Shown here: piece after piece, positions 1 to 13,000 of the stretch
Numbering within the stretch: position 1 is the stretch's first letter
Layout: each line of letters starts with the position of its first letter
Assembly (NCBI RefSeq): GCF_021917145.1
Contig: NC_061066.1
Coordinates: forward strand, 9,088,685-9,152,684
DNA length: 64,000 bases
DNA from: Hypomesus transpacificus
Taxonomy: Eukaryota > Chordata > Actinopteri > Osmeriformes > Osmeridae
Reading direction: 5' to 3'
The notes under the pieces: generated by a model
The model's database searches: none
What the model was told of the DNA's origin: nothing
Seen by the model: only the letters and a program-made list of their open reading frames with translations
Translations under genes and position numbers: made by a program

Positions 1-181
1 CTGGGGAAGGAAGTCCGAGACCGATGGTGAAATAGAAGAACGGAAGCAGAACCACAGACTGACATTTAGAAGCTATGGTTATTTTGACCCACTTAGGAGG
101 TGTGAAGCATGAGGGTGTTTGTGTGAGAGTGAGTGTGAAACACTGGCTGCCGTGGTGATGCTGGTCTGGTGTGTATCCTAC

Positions 182-1190
182 CTGTGTGAGGTGTGTGTGC
201 GCTGGATGTGGTGTCCAGGAGCAGGTCTGGTTCCTCCAGCTACAGCCGGCTGATACACATCTGGAACACCTGAGGATCGGGGGCCTCAACGTCAATATGT
301 TTGTTTACAAACTCCCATACATTTCCTGTCTGTCTCTAACTGTCACTGTCCAAAAATAGCTAACATTTATATTTGTTTAAAGAGACTTACAGGTCGAACG
401 TGGGGGGTCCTGTGATGCCTGAACAGTCAACCGTCTCCTTCAGCCGTTCCCCCCCCAGTCTGACCTTCACAACCATGCCTGAACAACCCAGCAGAGGTGG
501 GGGTAAAGTGGGGTTAGGGTTAGGGGCAGCTGGGTATGTAGCGTTGAGCTGGTTCTCTACACCACATCTGTATGTATCTATGCATCTTCCTTCCATCTGC
601 CTTATATCCTGTCTGTCTGTATATGTTTTAGTGGTGAGCATCACAATTCCAGGCCAATTCCGGCCAATTGACAACAAATACTATCGTATTGAATCAAGTA
701 ATCTTGTCTAGTATTGTATCTTATTGTATTCTAAAACTAATTTAGAGGCTACCGCTACTGACCTTGGATAGATAGTGTGTCCCTGGAGAGCAGGCAGGTG
801 CACATGGGGAATGATGGGTCACATAACGCTTTATCTGGGGCAAGGTTACAGGCAAATGCAGGTGTTGGCCCTACTACACTGAGATGGACCTGGATGGTTA
901 GGGTTATCTATTGGAGGGAAACGTAGAGTGATGTCAGTCAAACAAATATGACAATAAGTGCCTGTGACAAACCCTGCCTTTGAATAGCCGATGCCTGAGA
1001 GAGCTGGCTTCAAGGTACCTGTCCAGTTCTGTTCCTCTGCAGCTGGTGAGAGATCTGCTGCTGCTTGGAGTCGTCAGGAATGGAGATCCATGTGGAATTT
1101 GAGCAGTCCTCCTTAAATGTGCAGCTAGAGCAGACAGGCAGACAGACAGGCAAACAGACAGACAGACAACCAGACAGACAGACAGACAAC

Positions 1191-1237
<47 letters not shown>

Positions 1238-2227
1238 GTAGGGAGGCAGAGAGACAGACAGACAAGACAGAGGCAAACAGACAGACAAGATAGTGAGGCA
1301 GACAGGGAGGGAGGCAGAGAGGCAGACAGACAAGACAGAGGCAAAGAGACAGACAAGATAGTGAGGCAGACAGGGAGGCAAGCAGGGAGGCAAGCAGATC
1401 ACAGAGGGAATGAGATTATTGCCACATTTAATTAAGGAAGTATGACTTGATAAAACAGGAAACCATGTTTGCTGAATGCTAACTGCTAGATGAAGATTTG
1501 GTGCATGCCTCAGCTCTAACAACATGTGTCACCATGTCATGTCCCTGACCTTCTCTTAGACTCACACCAGCCACAGAATGGATCCTGGGAAGACCAGCAG
1601 TCTTTAGAAGTGATGTAAGGACCACATGTAGCCACAGGGACACGCTTCATCTAGAACAAACACGCACACGCATGTGTCAAATGTTTCACAATGCAACTTA
1701 TCACACAGTTCCTTCCACTTCTACATGGCTACTTTAACTCAGCAGACACGTGACAACCCCAAAGGACCTGAGACCTACAGAGGAGTCAAATTTACGTTGG
1801 TTAAGATTAAAATAGGACCGTTTCAGAGTACAGCTCACCTGATTCCCTAGAACCATGTAGATGTGTCTGGGATCCACTGGGTCCAGGTGCATCCTGGGAA
1901 ACACTTGGACATCATTGTCTGACCTGAACAGAACTCTGGGACAGGAGGAATTGTAGTTCTTGTCCACAGCAAGCTGACAGGAAGGAAAAGAGGAACACTC
2001 ACTATGACATCTATATCATTTAGATATATATTATACACATTTAGATGTTAATGTGCCAAGAGCAACAGCAGTGTGAAAATATTAGCAGAATGTGTAGAAA
2101 CCAAGTTGGGTTGCTTTGTGTGTGTTTTTGTGTGGGGGGGAGAGGGTGTTTGTGTGAGTGTGTGTGTTTATGTGCGGGTGTGTGTGTGTGAGTGTGTTTA
2201 TGTGCGGGTGTGTGTCTGTATGTGTGT

Positions 2228-2265
<38 letters not shown>

Positions 2266-3973
2266 ATGTGCGGGTGTGTGTCTGTATGTGTGTGTGTCTG
2301 TGTGTGTGTGTGTGTGTGTGTGTTTATGTGCGGGTGTGTGTCTGTATGTGTGTGTGTCTGTGTGTGTGTGTGTGTAGAGGCTTTGGCAAGGCTGTGCAAG
2401 CCGTTCAGCCCCAGGAAAAAGGACGACATAAAGTAATCTACTGTAGCCTTCCAGAAGGCTCACTTAGTCATGTGATTGTGGAATTAACTGTGTGTGACAT
2501 TTATGAATCATTGTGTTTGAGCAGAAATGGTGTTCAGATGCAGCTGCTGAAGTTAAGATTTAATGAGAGGTGATGTTCTTGAGGCCCAGAGGAAGGGGAT
2601 AGAGTGCATACACAACATGATACAGATCTCTTTAAGTTGTCAGTCTCTGCAAAAGCTTCACTATGACGAATACTATGTACTGTTTAACATCTGATTATGA
2701 AGGATAGTATACATAACGTCAAGTCACTCTGATTGGTCCAAGCTGCATGTCGTGGATACAGACCTTGATGAGTTGACCATCTCCTGTTCCGATGAAGAAC
2801 ACCACCCAGGAGCCCTGTCTCACTGCCAGGACCGAGGTCATGGACTTGTACTGAAACACCACAGATACTGGATGCAGCAGCTTGATTGGTGGCGGTTGGG
2901 TGTTGTCGGATTTTTCCTGCAAACACACACACGCACACCAATAGTCAAGGAGCAGCATGATTTTCTACACAGTCTGATTTAAACGTGAGGATTCACCAGC
3001 ATACCTTGCAAACCTGGTTACTGCAGAAGGCCGGGTCGGGTCCTGTACCCGGACTGATGTCATAAATGGCAAGCACGGTATTCACGGGATCTGTCGTGTC
3101 ATTTCTCGTGAAAACACCGGCCCAGAGCACTAGTGGACCGCCGGAAATCAAGGAGGATGAGAGTAGTTGCGGACGCTCTTGGTCCGCGCAGCACAGAAGC
3201 TTCGCACCTTGCAGAGACCCAAAAGTATTCCTCTTGTTTGTCTTGACCTGGAGCCAAATAAGTTGAACTGACACGGAACCTTTCCGATGGTTTCGGAACA
3301 AATATATATGTTGTTCATTCTGAAAGCCGTCAACAAAATTGAAACTCCTATCCTCGGTGGTAATTCTTGCCTCTGACTGGTCTTGGTCACGTTCAGATAA
3401 TATCCCTCCAGTCTGTTTATCGTTAATGTTTCTCAAGGTAACCACAGAACCAGCAAGAGGACACTCCGTTTTGGTTGATAACATACTCGCTGCAAAGACA
3501 TAAGTCTCTAATTTATTTTTTGTCTCGATATCGACCACAAATCCAATGGCTAAGCCGTTGGGGCTAACTTCAAGATGCTCGTAATGCACAGACTTGGAAA
3601 TGTCATCGATATCTAGCACTTCACAGTACCCGCATTTGATACTTCCACAGGTGACTAAGGTGTTATTTTTGATGAATGGCACCAACATGTTCACCTTGTA
3701 AGTTGTGTTCCAAACAGGACTGCTTCCAGTGCTTCTCTCAAATTTGTCGTTATCTATAAGTATTCCTCTCTGAGATATCTTGTTGGTAATTTGAGCCAAA
3801 TTGTGGCTCACCTTGTAGAGATAGTCATCCGTTATGGCGTAGAGTGAGCTGTTGCCAACAGCAAAGTCACGAATGTACCCATCAAAGGTGATGTCCTGGC
3901 CACGACCCCAATCCACAAGGACAACCAGGGACCCTAAAAATATAATAGACCACATAGCGCTGCACATAGTCAC
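182..3973 (-). CDS. plxnc1: plexin C1, 5' part of the gene (partial, runs off the left edge)
   Basis: Single-pass receptor for semaphorins (Sema7A in mammals), acting at the plasma membrane in axon guidance and cell adhesion. Eight coding exons are visible on the minus strand: 3973-3005 (start ATG 3973), 2916-2764, 1973-1839, 1650-1550, 1124-1019, 889-763, 478-391 and 269-182. All junctions keep phase and encode 589 residues. The first ~25 residues are a hydrophobic signal peptide ending near WGRGQ. The sema domain follows; WAGVF and FIGTGDGQLIK match the plexin C1 blades I recall, not the A/B plexins. A PSI module (DPFCGWCES, then CTFKEDC) spans the 1650 and 1124 exons. A second PSI begins at CSRCVSAGCSW in the last exon. 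The IPT, transmembrane and GAP-like cytoplasmic parts lie beyond base 1. The 2764 donor (GTCTGT) is weak but keeps phase. Assigned by remembered similarity, not by a search. Confidence 0.88.
1131..1396. repeat. (CAGA)n-rich microsatellite in plxnc1 intron
   Basis: Long run of CAGA/GACA units with scattered GGCA/AAGACAGA variants, directly upstream of the plxnc1 exon at 1124-1019. On the minus strand it forms the pyrimidine-rich (TCTG)n tract leading into the acceptor at 1125-1126. Confidence 0.95.
2119..2376. repeat. (TG)n compound microsatellite in plxnc1 intron
   Basis: TG dinucleotide runs broken by a recurring TTTATGTGCGGGTGTGTGTCTGTATG motif, so a higher-order repeat (several copies) is superimposed on the dinucleotide. 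It creates long spurious frames on both strands. Confidence 0.95.
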
Positions 3974-4616
3974 TAATATGAAGCTGCAGTCTACACTGCA
4001 TTCTTCGCTCTCCGCCTTGTCCCTGCGGTACCAAAATCAGAGTGCGTAGTGCGAAACAGTGCTCCTGGTAATACATTGAAGTGAAGTTCCGCTTTCCAAT
4101 ATTGTCCAATTATATGAAGACACACTTCCGTATATAACGGTTTAACAGATGCTTAGACTAATCAATAGATTACTATCCATTTTTACCAAACACTGATGAT
4201 TCACAGGATAGGCTATACTTTGTCATAATTCTTTCTCACAGGTGGAATTCCGTTGTGGCAGTTGAAATGCAGTCCATTGTGAATTTGGTCTTTGCTGTGC
4301 TCTGGTGGTGAAAAGGTCTACCTGCAAATTGTTATACAAAACGCCGAGTTATTACAGCTGGTGCATCTGCGCCCGCATATGGGTGTCCTGTCCAGATAAA
4401 CTAGGAGGTGCACAAGTAGGTTCAATAAATCTGGTTTATCTAGTCTTAGTTTTTCATCAAACTAAATCAACCCCAATGACACATCGCTTTGGAGATTTAA
4501 GTATAAGAATACAGAGCTACTCCTTGCTTGATGAGAAAGGAACGTGGAATTGGACGTCCAGCTCATGTAATGTCATGAAGGGGCGCTAGTGTGCTATGCA
4601 TAAGGCATTGTATTGA

Positions 4617-4962
4617 AAATGAGAGAGAGATAGGAAGACAGAGGGATAAAGAGAGAGAGAGAGAGAGAGAGTGAGGGAGCGAGGGAGAGAGAGACAGAGG
4701 GGAGGGAAAGAGGGGGGGACAGAAAGAGAGAGGGGGAGAGAAACAGGGGAGAGAGAGAAGAAGGGAGAGAGAAATAGAGAGAGAGAGGGAGGGAGAGAGA
4801 GGGAGGGGGACAGAAAAAGAGAGGGGGGAGAGAGGGACAGAGAGAGAGAGGGGGGAGAGGGAGGGAGAGGGAGAAGGAGAGAGGGACAGAGAGAGAGCGA
4901 AGGGAGAGAGAGGGACAGAAAGAGAGAGAGACAAAGAGAGAGAGAGAGGGGAGAGAGAGACT
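4617..4962. repeat. polypurine (GA)n/(GGGA)n low-complexity tract
   Basis: About 345 bases of almost uninterrupted purines (GAGA, GGGA, GGACAGA), between plxnc1 and smo. It yields artefactual Arg/Glu-rich and Ser/Leu-rich reading frames. Confidence 0.95.
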
Positions 4963-5456
4963 GGTGCTCTGTGTGTGGTCCCTGCCTTCCTGTGACTCAT
5001 TCCAGCAGCCATGTTGCTGTGATTTTAAGGAGGCCTAAGTTGCACACACACACACGCACGCACACGCACACACACAGAGAGAGAGAGAGGATGTCCCCCT
5101 TTATTCATACAAAACAGGAGGACAATTACATGTACCCGAGTCCACTGCGTGTAAGCGTTGGACATTAAATGAATCACCTGAATGAATGAAACACAATCTA
5201 GACAGAAGTGTGGATCACATGTATGTACTTTGGAGGTAGTTGTGTAATGATGTAATTGAGCTGTTCTTCTGGATTGTGAAAAGGTGGTTGTACTTTAAAC
5301 TCTATTTATGTAAAAATAAATAAACAATTAAGCCTTCGAAATAGATTTAGGCAATAAATTACGTGCAAGTTCACCCTTAACACTGAGATAGGAAGCCCAT
5401 TTCCATTATCAGGGTTCTTAGGGAAACTGATTTAAAAGTTGCTGGGAGGAAAATTA

Positions 5457-5935
5457 AGTTCAAGTTCAAGTTCAAGTTCAAGTCTTTTATTTGTCAGGTG
5501 CACAGAGCAACACAAGGTTAGACTGGGCACTGAAATTCTTAAGACAAGACAACGCAAGCACTTGGCATAACATAACATATAAGTACACAGAACAAATTTA
5601 CATCTATGCTGAGCTTAGATAAGTGAACTTCCTAAATATACAGATAGCAATAAATAAACGACTATACTAACCCTAACACTAAAACTTCCTAAATTACAGA
5701 TAACAATAAATAGTACGCTATACTAACCCTAATACACAAAATTTGCAAATTTACAGATCAGTGACTTTGTCAATGACCAAACAGGAGCCTGGTGGCGAGG
5801 TACAGTAGTGCAATGTTACTGAAGAGCAACCAGTAGCTGAAAGTGACAGTGTATAAGTGACTAGTGTGCAGTAAAGACAAATATAATAAAGGATATAAAT
5901 AAATAATAAATAACAAATAATAAGACAAATATTTG
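5457..5935 (-). repeat. interspersed retroposon-like repeat with (CAAGTT)n end
   Basis: Begins with four copies of the hexamer CAAGTT followed by CTTTTATTTGTCAGGTG. The same sequence occurs in reverse complement at about 23105-23256, ending in ACAAATAAAAGACTTGAACTTGAAC. An AATAAA-like stretch followed by a short tandem tail is typical of the 3' end of a non-LTR-derived element, so the element runs right to left here. The part at 5630-5735 also repeats itself internally (two versions of TACAGATA-CAATAAATA followed by CTATACTAACCCTAA). Family not identified. Confidence 0.6.
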
Positions 5936-7017
5936 TTCCCAACCAAATGGGCTATGGAGTTATCAACTGTGTTTCACTACCAGACCACAAAACACTATGC
6001 ATCTCCATTTACCATATTTGAATACATGTGAAAATACACTATATAACACTATGCACATATATTTGACACTATTTTATGTTGGACAGTGGAGATGTGAGGG
6101 GTTTTAAAACATACTTATTACATATAAGCAATAATGATCCTGGACAACCATTACATGCCCTATAAGTGTCTTAAAACCTGCAGATATTTGGCTAAATAAA
6201 ATGACTCATATATTTGATTTCTCGTATAAGGGTATAATAAAATTATAGACACAGATATGGTGGAAGCCGTGGTGGCATTCCCGCAGCGATATGGAGATTG
6301 TTTTGGTATTCCTAAGGCACATTCTTACCCTTGGTGAGGGGGATGGGAGAGAAGTTTTTTTTTTTTTTTTACTTGGCTCTCCCCCACCATGTGCATACCA
6401 GGGCAAAGTCAGAAAAAAAATTTGCCGACCAGACTGCAAGCGAGAAAAACAAAGACCGAAACTTATCAAACACACTTCACTGAGAATCCTTATGAATCTC
6501 TTTTTTTCGGGACACGTACTCCAGTAATTTGCCTTTTTCTGCAAAAGAGAGAGGGGCGCGTTTAAGGGGTGGAGAGAGCTCGAGATCATATTACAGAGTT
6601 CCAGACTTTTCATGGCAAGTTTTTTGATGGTGGGGGATGGTGGTTCTGTTACTTGTTCGGTTAGATTGCTTTTTCCGCTATCTAGCAAAAATCTAAAGGA
6701 ATAGTTTCACTGACCTTGCAAGGAATATTATACCTCTTCCACACGAAGTATAATCTGTTTGCGCTGTGATATAGATAATGAGGCGAATTCAAAGGATGAA
6801 TCAAGGATTGTACGAGAAATGCAAGATGAAAAAGTTTGGTACTGCTTGAAACCGTGGAAAAAAAGTTATGTTCTTTTTTCGTTACAAAGGCTATGGCAAG
6901 AAACTTGGCAGTAAATGAACGGCATTCTCTTTTAGTAAATATATAGGGTACTGGATTACAAAGTTTTTATTTTTTTTTATTTTGGGGATACTGAGTTGCA
7001 CCGTCGATCCTCCCAAA

Positions 7018-10000
7018 ATGTCTCCCTACAACGCGAGCACCATTGTTGGAGCGTTCGGGGTACTTAGCATTTGGGCTGCATGCTCATTTGTTACTCATGC
7101 GGCCATGGTACAGAAAAACGCAACACTAATGTTGGATGAACACTGTAAAAAAACAACTACATGCGAAGTGCTCAAATACAATACATGTCTGGGGTCCCCT
7201 TTACCGTACACCCACACGTCGCTTATTCTGGCGGAGGACTCTAACACTCAAGAAGAAGCATTTGAGAAGTTGGCCATGTGGTCGGGTATGACTTTTATTT
7301 TAGACAAATTTGATGAATTGCATGTTTTAGAATCTTTTAGAATACAATTAAGGGAATGTTATTAATAATAAACTTTCAACATAATTCAGTGTCAATTTAG
7401 ATGCATCCTAGATGTCATTTTTGACCAGCAAAGTTATCAATGGAAATCTAGTCTCTAGCTTCTCACTGCAAGTAAATTACCGTTACTGTTTGAAGGTAGT
7501 AAATGATGAATAAATAATACACAGAGTTAGTATTACAGGAAGAAGACCATTATTCAAACAAAATAAAACGTTATTGTCCGAAAATCTTCTGTAACCCTGT
7601 AATGTAAAGCCTTTAGAGTAGGCAAAAGTAATTTGATAATCAGTGAGCTTCACTTCCCATAAGAATCCGTAAGTGAAGTATTAACTTCCTCACCGTCTGT
7701 GGTGTCCTACCAGGGCAATAGCACCCACCTCCACAATAACCATTTGGCAGAAATCATTGAATCTTTATTTATAGGCTGTATAATTCCAGTCGGTCAGTGT
7801 CAATACCCCCTTCATCACCTTCATCACCTCCATCACCATCACAACATTCTCATCATCCTCCTCCTAATCATCCTCCCAGGAGGATGGTGAGAATGTTGTG
7901 ATGGAGGTGATGGAGGTGATGGAGGTGAAGGGGAGTGATGAATCCCATCACGTCTGCATTCAGACGCACATGCTTAAGCGGCAGGGGCATAGGTTTCATC
8001 ATACTTGGGTGGGACTCGTTCAAAACATCAAAAATATCCCCCTCACTTGTTATGAAGAAAATCATATTAAACAGCTGCATCCTCAGGTATATATAAAAAA
8101 AATACAACTGTCCCACCCATATTTGAAAACAAACCTACGCCCCTGCTAAGCACCACGCCCTCCTGTGGTCATCGCCCCTCACCCTCTGCACTCACCTGGC
8201 TCCCTGCAGGTCTGCGGAACGCCCCTCGCTGCTGGTCGGTGATCCAGCCCTTGCTGTGTGCCGTCTACATGCCCAAGTGTGACAATGGGCACGTGGAGCT
8301 GCCCAGCCAGCAGCTGTGCCAGGCCACCCGGCGCCCCTGCAGTATCGTGGACCAGGAGAGGGGATGGCCAGGCTTCCTCAAGTGCGATACCAAGGACAAG
8401 TTTCCCATGGGTTGCCCGGTAACAGAAGTCTAAATATGTCCAGACTGTGTCTGTGGCACAATTACAAATTATTTTTTTCGTTTTTTAAGAAAAAATAAAA
8501 TAAAAAAATTATGCAACATTCTATCATGCTCTCTCTCTCTCTCGGTTTGACAGAACGAGGTGCAGAAATTAAAGTTCAACTCGTCAGGCCAGTGTGAGGC
8601 CCCTCTGGTGAAGACGGATATCCAGGCCAGCTGGTATAAAGACGTGGAGGGCTGTGGCATCCAGTGTCACAACCCTCTGTTCACCGAGGAGGAGCACTCA
8701 GACATGCACGCCTACATCGCCTACTTTGGCTCTATTACCCTCCTCTGCACCTTCTTCACACTGGTGAGCATCAGAGTTTTCCTGGGAGTTTCTCGGTATC
8801 TTCCCTGAGGGTTTAGGGGTCAGATGGCTGAACGGTTAGGGAATCGGGCTATTAATCAAAAGGTTGTCGGTTCGATTCCGGGCTGTGAAAAAATGACGTT
8901 GTGTCCTTGGGCAAGGCACTTCACCTTACTTGCCTCAGGGGGAATGTCCCTGTACTTACTGTAAGTCACTCTGGATAAGAGCGTCTGCTAAATGACTAAA
9001 TGTAAATGTATGGTATCTTCATTGAGGGTTTAGGCTGGGGCAGTTCTATGGGCATATCTGAAGCCCTCTGTGACATTGCTTGTGAAGAGGGCTGTACATA
9101 TACATTTTGATTTTTCTTAGTTCAAAGAAAACTACAATACCCATGATGCCAGTGATCGTATTGTTGATGCTCGTGGGATGAAAACATTTGTTTTTCTGAT
9201 GCCAAACCAGTAGTGCCAGCTACCATTCACAATGTAATCATGTGTTCTTTGGTGATTGGTGGTTGTGGAAAAACCTCTTTGTTTCTATGAAACGGCCTGG
9301 GTTGCGATACCACTGTTCCGATGCTGCTTTTCTCTATAAACCTTCAACCTCCCTCCGCTCACAGGCCACATTTCTGGCAGACTGGAAGAACTCCAATCGC
9401 TATCCAGCCGTCATCCTCTTCTATATCAACGCTTGTTTCTTCGTGGGAAGTATGGGCTGGCTAGCTCAGTTTATGGAGGGTGCTCGTGAGGAGATTGTCT
9501 GCAAGAGTGACAAGACCATGCGACTCGGGGAGCCCTCGTAAGTCACAGGCCTCCATAGGTTCATGAGTTTTGAGATGGTCAATTTGTATTCAAATTGGAT
9601 TGTGTGTATGTATGGAAGTATGGATGCATGCATATAAGTGCACTTGATATTGATTCATCATGACCTTCTGGTGGCTTTAGACGTTTGCCCTCTATCGTGC
9701 TGTCTGCCTCTCCTCATAATCCCTCCATCTCTCTCTCCCTCCATCTCTCTCTCCTTCCGTCTCTCTCTCCCTCCTTCTCTCTCCCTCCTTCTCTTTCTCC
9801 CTCCTTCTCTATCTCCCTCCTTCTCTCTCTCCCTCTTCTCTCTCCCTCCTTCTCTCTCTTCCTCCTTCTCTCTCTCGCCTTCCCTCTCTTCCTCCAGGTC
9901 CACGGAGACTCTGTCCTGCGTCACCATCTTCATCATCGTCTACTATTCCCTGATGTCAGGCGTGATCTGGTTTGTCATGCTGACCTACGCCTGGCACGCC

Positions 10001-13000
10001 TCCTTCAAGGCCCTGGGCACCACCCACCAGCCCCTGTCTGGACGCACGTCCTACTTCCACATGATCACCTGGTCTATTCCCTTCATACTCACCGTGGCCA
10101 TTCTCGCCATCGCTGAGGTACTTTTTATTGTCAAACAGTCGACACACACACAATCGTGTGCGATAGTCTTTAGTGTTTTTTTCTCACACGAATGTTGTCT
10201 TAAATGTTAGTCTTTTTGGTTTCTGTATTTGTGAAGCAGTTTAAAAGTGTGATGTTCAGTTTTTGTTAGGTGTTTTTGTTTTCATTATTTCTCAAAGCGT
10301 TTTTTACTTAAAAAAGTGACTTTGAGCCCTAAGACTTTTGCGCAGTACTGTAGATGTCCACTGTTAGGTGCTTTCATACACCCTGAGCTACGAGTCATTC
10401 CGTTCTCTGTGACCCTCCAGGTGGATGGAGACTCTGTGAGTGGGATCTGTTTTGTGGGCTATAAGAACTACCACTACCGGGCAGGCTTTGTGTTAGCACC
10501 CATCGGAGTGGTGCTCGTTATCGGCGGCTACTTCCTCATACGAGGTGAGCGTCTGGGTGCATCCGGCACGTTTTACATCACAGAGTTAATCTTCATCGTA
10601 CCTGTATTGATATGTTGTTGTGTTCCTTCGTCTGTCTTCCCAGGAGTCATGACTTTGTTTTCCATCAAGAGTAATCACCCTGGGCTTCTGAGCGAAAAGG
10701 CAGCGAGCAAAATCAATGAGACGATGCTAAGGCTTGGTATGACAGTTGGTGTTGCTATTAGAGACAGGAAAAAAACAGGCCTAGTTCTTACACATCATAG
10801 GATGCTGTACTGAAGACTTAACCTCTCAGTAAAGTCACAGATGAATTGTTTTCAGTTGTCACAGTTTTAGTTGCATGGTATATTTTAGGCCAACTGAAGA
10901 ATTTTCCTTTTCCGCTGAAGGCCTTGAATATGCATATCTCTTTTTGATTTCAGGTATTTTTGGATTCTTGGCGTTCGGCTTTGTGTTCATCACTTTCGGC
11001 TGCCATTTCTACGACTTCTTCAGCCAAGCTGAGTGGGAGAGGAGCTTCAGAGAATACGTTTTGTGAGTTATTTTCCCTCCTGTGCAGTTATCTACGTCAG
11101 GGCCGGCTGTACAGTTATCTACGTCAGGGCCGGCTGTACAGTTATCTACGTCAGGGCTGGCCGTGCAGTTATCTACGTCAGGGTCGGCCGTACAGTTATC
11201 TACGTCAGGGCCGGCTGTTCAGTTATCTACGTCAGGGCCGGCCGTGCAGTTATCTACGTCAGGGCCGGTCGTGCAGTTATCTACGTCAGGGCCGGCCGTG
11301 CAGTTATCTACGTCAGGGCCGGCTGTACAGTTATCTACATCAGGGCCGGCTGTGCAGTTATCTACGTCAGGGCCAGCTGTAAAGTTATCTACGTCAAGGC
11401 CGGCTGTGCAGTTATCTACGTCAGGGCCGGCTAGACAGTTATTTTTGTCAGAGCCGGCCCTAGGGTTTTGGTGGCTCTAAACAAAAATAATGTAGTCAAA
11501 CCAATCGTGGGGCCTTAAACAAATGTTAAGTTTGTTTATTGGGTGGCCCGATCTACGTTAACCTCTCAGTGGTAATGATGTCCGTAATAATGTTTGGTTG
11601 CAGGTGCGAAGCCAACGTCACAATAGCTCACCAGACCAACAAGCCGATCCCAGAATGCACTATCAAGAACCGACCCAGTCTGCTGGTGGAGAAGATCAAT
11701 CTGTTCTCCATGTTTGGGACTGGTATTGCCATGAGTACCTGGGTATGGACCAAGGCTACCATCCTCATCTGGAAGCGCACCTGGTGCAAGTAAGCTGAAC
11801 TGGGAACCAGAAAACCGGAGCATTGTACCTTTACATTTACATTACATTTAGTCATTTAGCAGACGCTCTTATCCAGAGCGACTTACAGGAAGTACAGGGG
11901 CATTCCCCCCCGAGGCAAGTAGGGTGAAGTGCCCTGCCCAAGGACACAACGTCATTTGGCACGGCTGGGAATCGATCTGGCAACCTTCATATTACTAGCC
12001 CGATTCCCTAACCGTTCAGCCATCTGACTCCCTGTACCTTTTGTGCCAGACCAGTATCAACACGCTAAATGTGTCTCATGTAGATTTAAACAGGCAAACC
12101 AATCTCAAGGGAGAGACTGTCGTGACTCATAGTGATACCTCTTTGGAGAACTTTGATAAGTGTAGTCAGTATAGCCAGTCAATATCAGAGAAGCAATTTC
12201 ATTTTTTTTTTCTCAACAAAAACAGTTCATGTCATATTCCCATTTTAATTTAACAAATTACCATTTTAACCTGTCGTAGAATCATTGGCCGCAGTGATGA
12301 CGAACCTAAAAGGATAAAGAAGAGTAAGATGATCGCGAAAGCCTTCTCCAAACGCAAAGAGCTCCACAAGGATCCTGAGAAGGAGCTCTCATTCAGCCTC
12401 CACACCGTCTCCCACGAGGGGCCTGTTGGTGAGTGTGCACAGTACAGCGCCCTCTGATGCCTGAAACCGGTACTACAGAATACCACCCCATCAATTGTCG
12501 AAGCTTGCTCCCAACACGCAACATCCACACGCTTCTCTGAGTTGGATTTCATACCTCGCTATCGTAGTGGCCACTATATTTATTGTCAGAGACAACTGTT
12601 TTGTCTCAGGTTAAGGACTGAGTGACAGATTTACAAGTTCATATACACTGGGGCTGCAGTGGTTTGCCTATTTGCTTTAGTTGGAGAGACTCCATGTTGG
12701 TTTCCTCAGTTGAATACAGAACCTAGAGTTAGTTGTGTTCTGAATGGATTGTAATTGTGTGTGTGTGCGCGTGTTTTTTCTTCCCCTTACGTTCAAAGCT
12801 GGCATTAACTTTGACCTCAACGAGCCGTCCAATGACATGTCGTCTGCCTGGGCCCAGCATGTCACTAAGATGGTGGCCAGAAGAGGTGCCATCTTGCCTC
12901 AGGACATCTCTGTCACGCCCAGTTGCACACCTGGTGAGAGCTGGCATCCATTCAAATTCATTAATGCTTTATTGGCATGAACGAGTAAGCATTGTTGCCA

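Larger units (their letters stand above)
3974..7017. other. interval between the divergent plxnc1 and smo genes (5' regions and repeats)
   Basis: plxnc1 (minus) and smo (plus) are head-to-head with about 3.0 kb between start codons. The interval holds the two 5' regions, a (GA)n tract at about 4617-4962, a (CA)n run at about 5043-5077, and an interspersed repeat at about 5457-5935. The last ~700 bases before smo (6300-7017) contain homopolymer T/A runs and a GC-richer patch near 6540-6590 and are the likely smo promoter/5' UTR. No TATA box or convincing coding exon was recognised. Confidence 0.6.

Noticed and set aside
2041-2573. Long Cys/Val- and His/Thr-rich open frames on both strands
   Set aside because: They coincide exactly with the TG microsatellite in a plxnc1 intron; no codon-level structure beyond the dinucleotide.
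4563-5168. Arg/Glu-rich (+) and Ser/Leu-rich (-) frames
   Set aside because: Pure GA-repeat translation between plxnc1 and smo.
6982-7017. Upstream extension of the smo frame from 6982
   Set aside because: It would start at a TTG codon. The ATG at 7018 opens directly into a signal-peptide-like N-terminus and has an A-rich start context.
10960-11480. Three overlapping forward frames of 132-140 codons with repeated [25 protein letters not shown]
   Set aside because: Products of the 27-bp minisatellite in smo intron 8, read in each frame.
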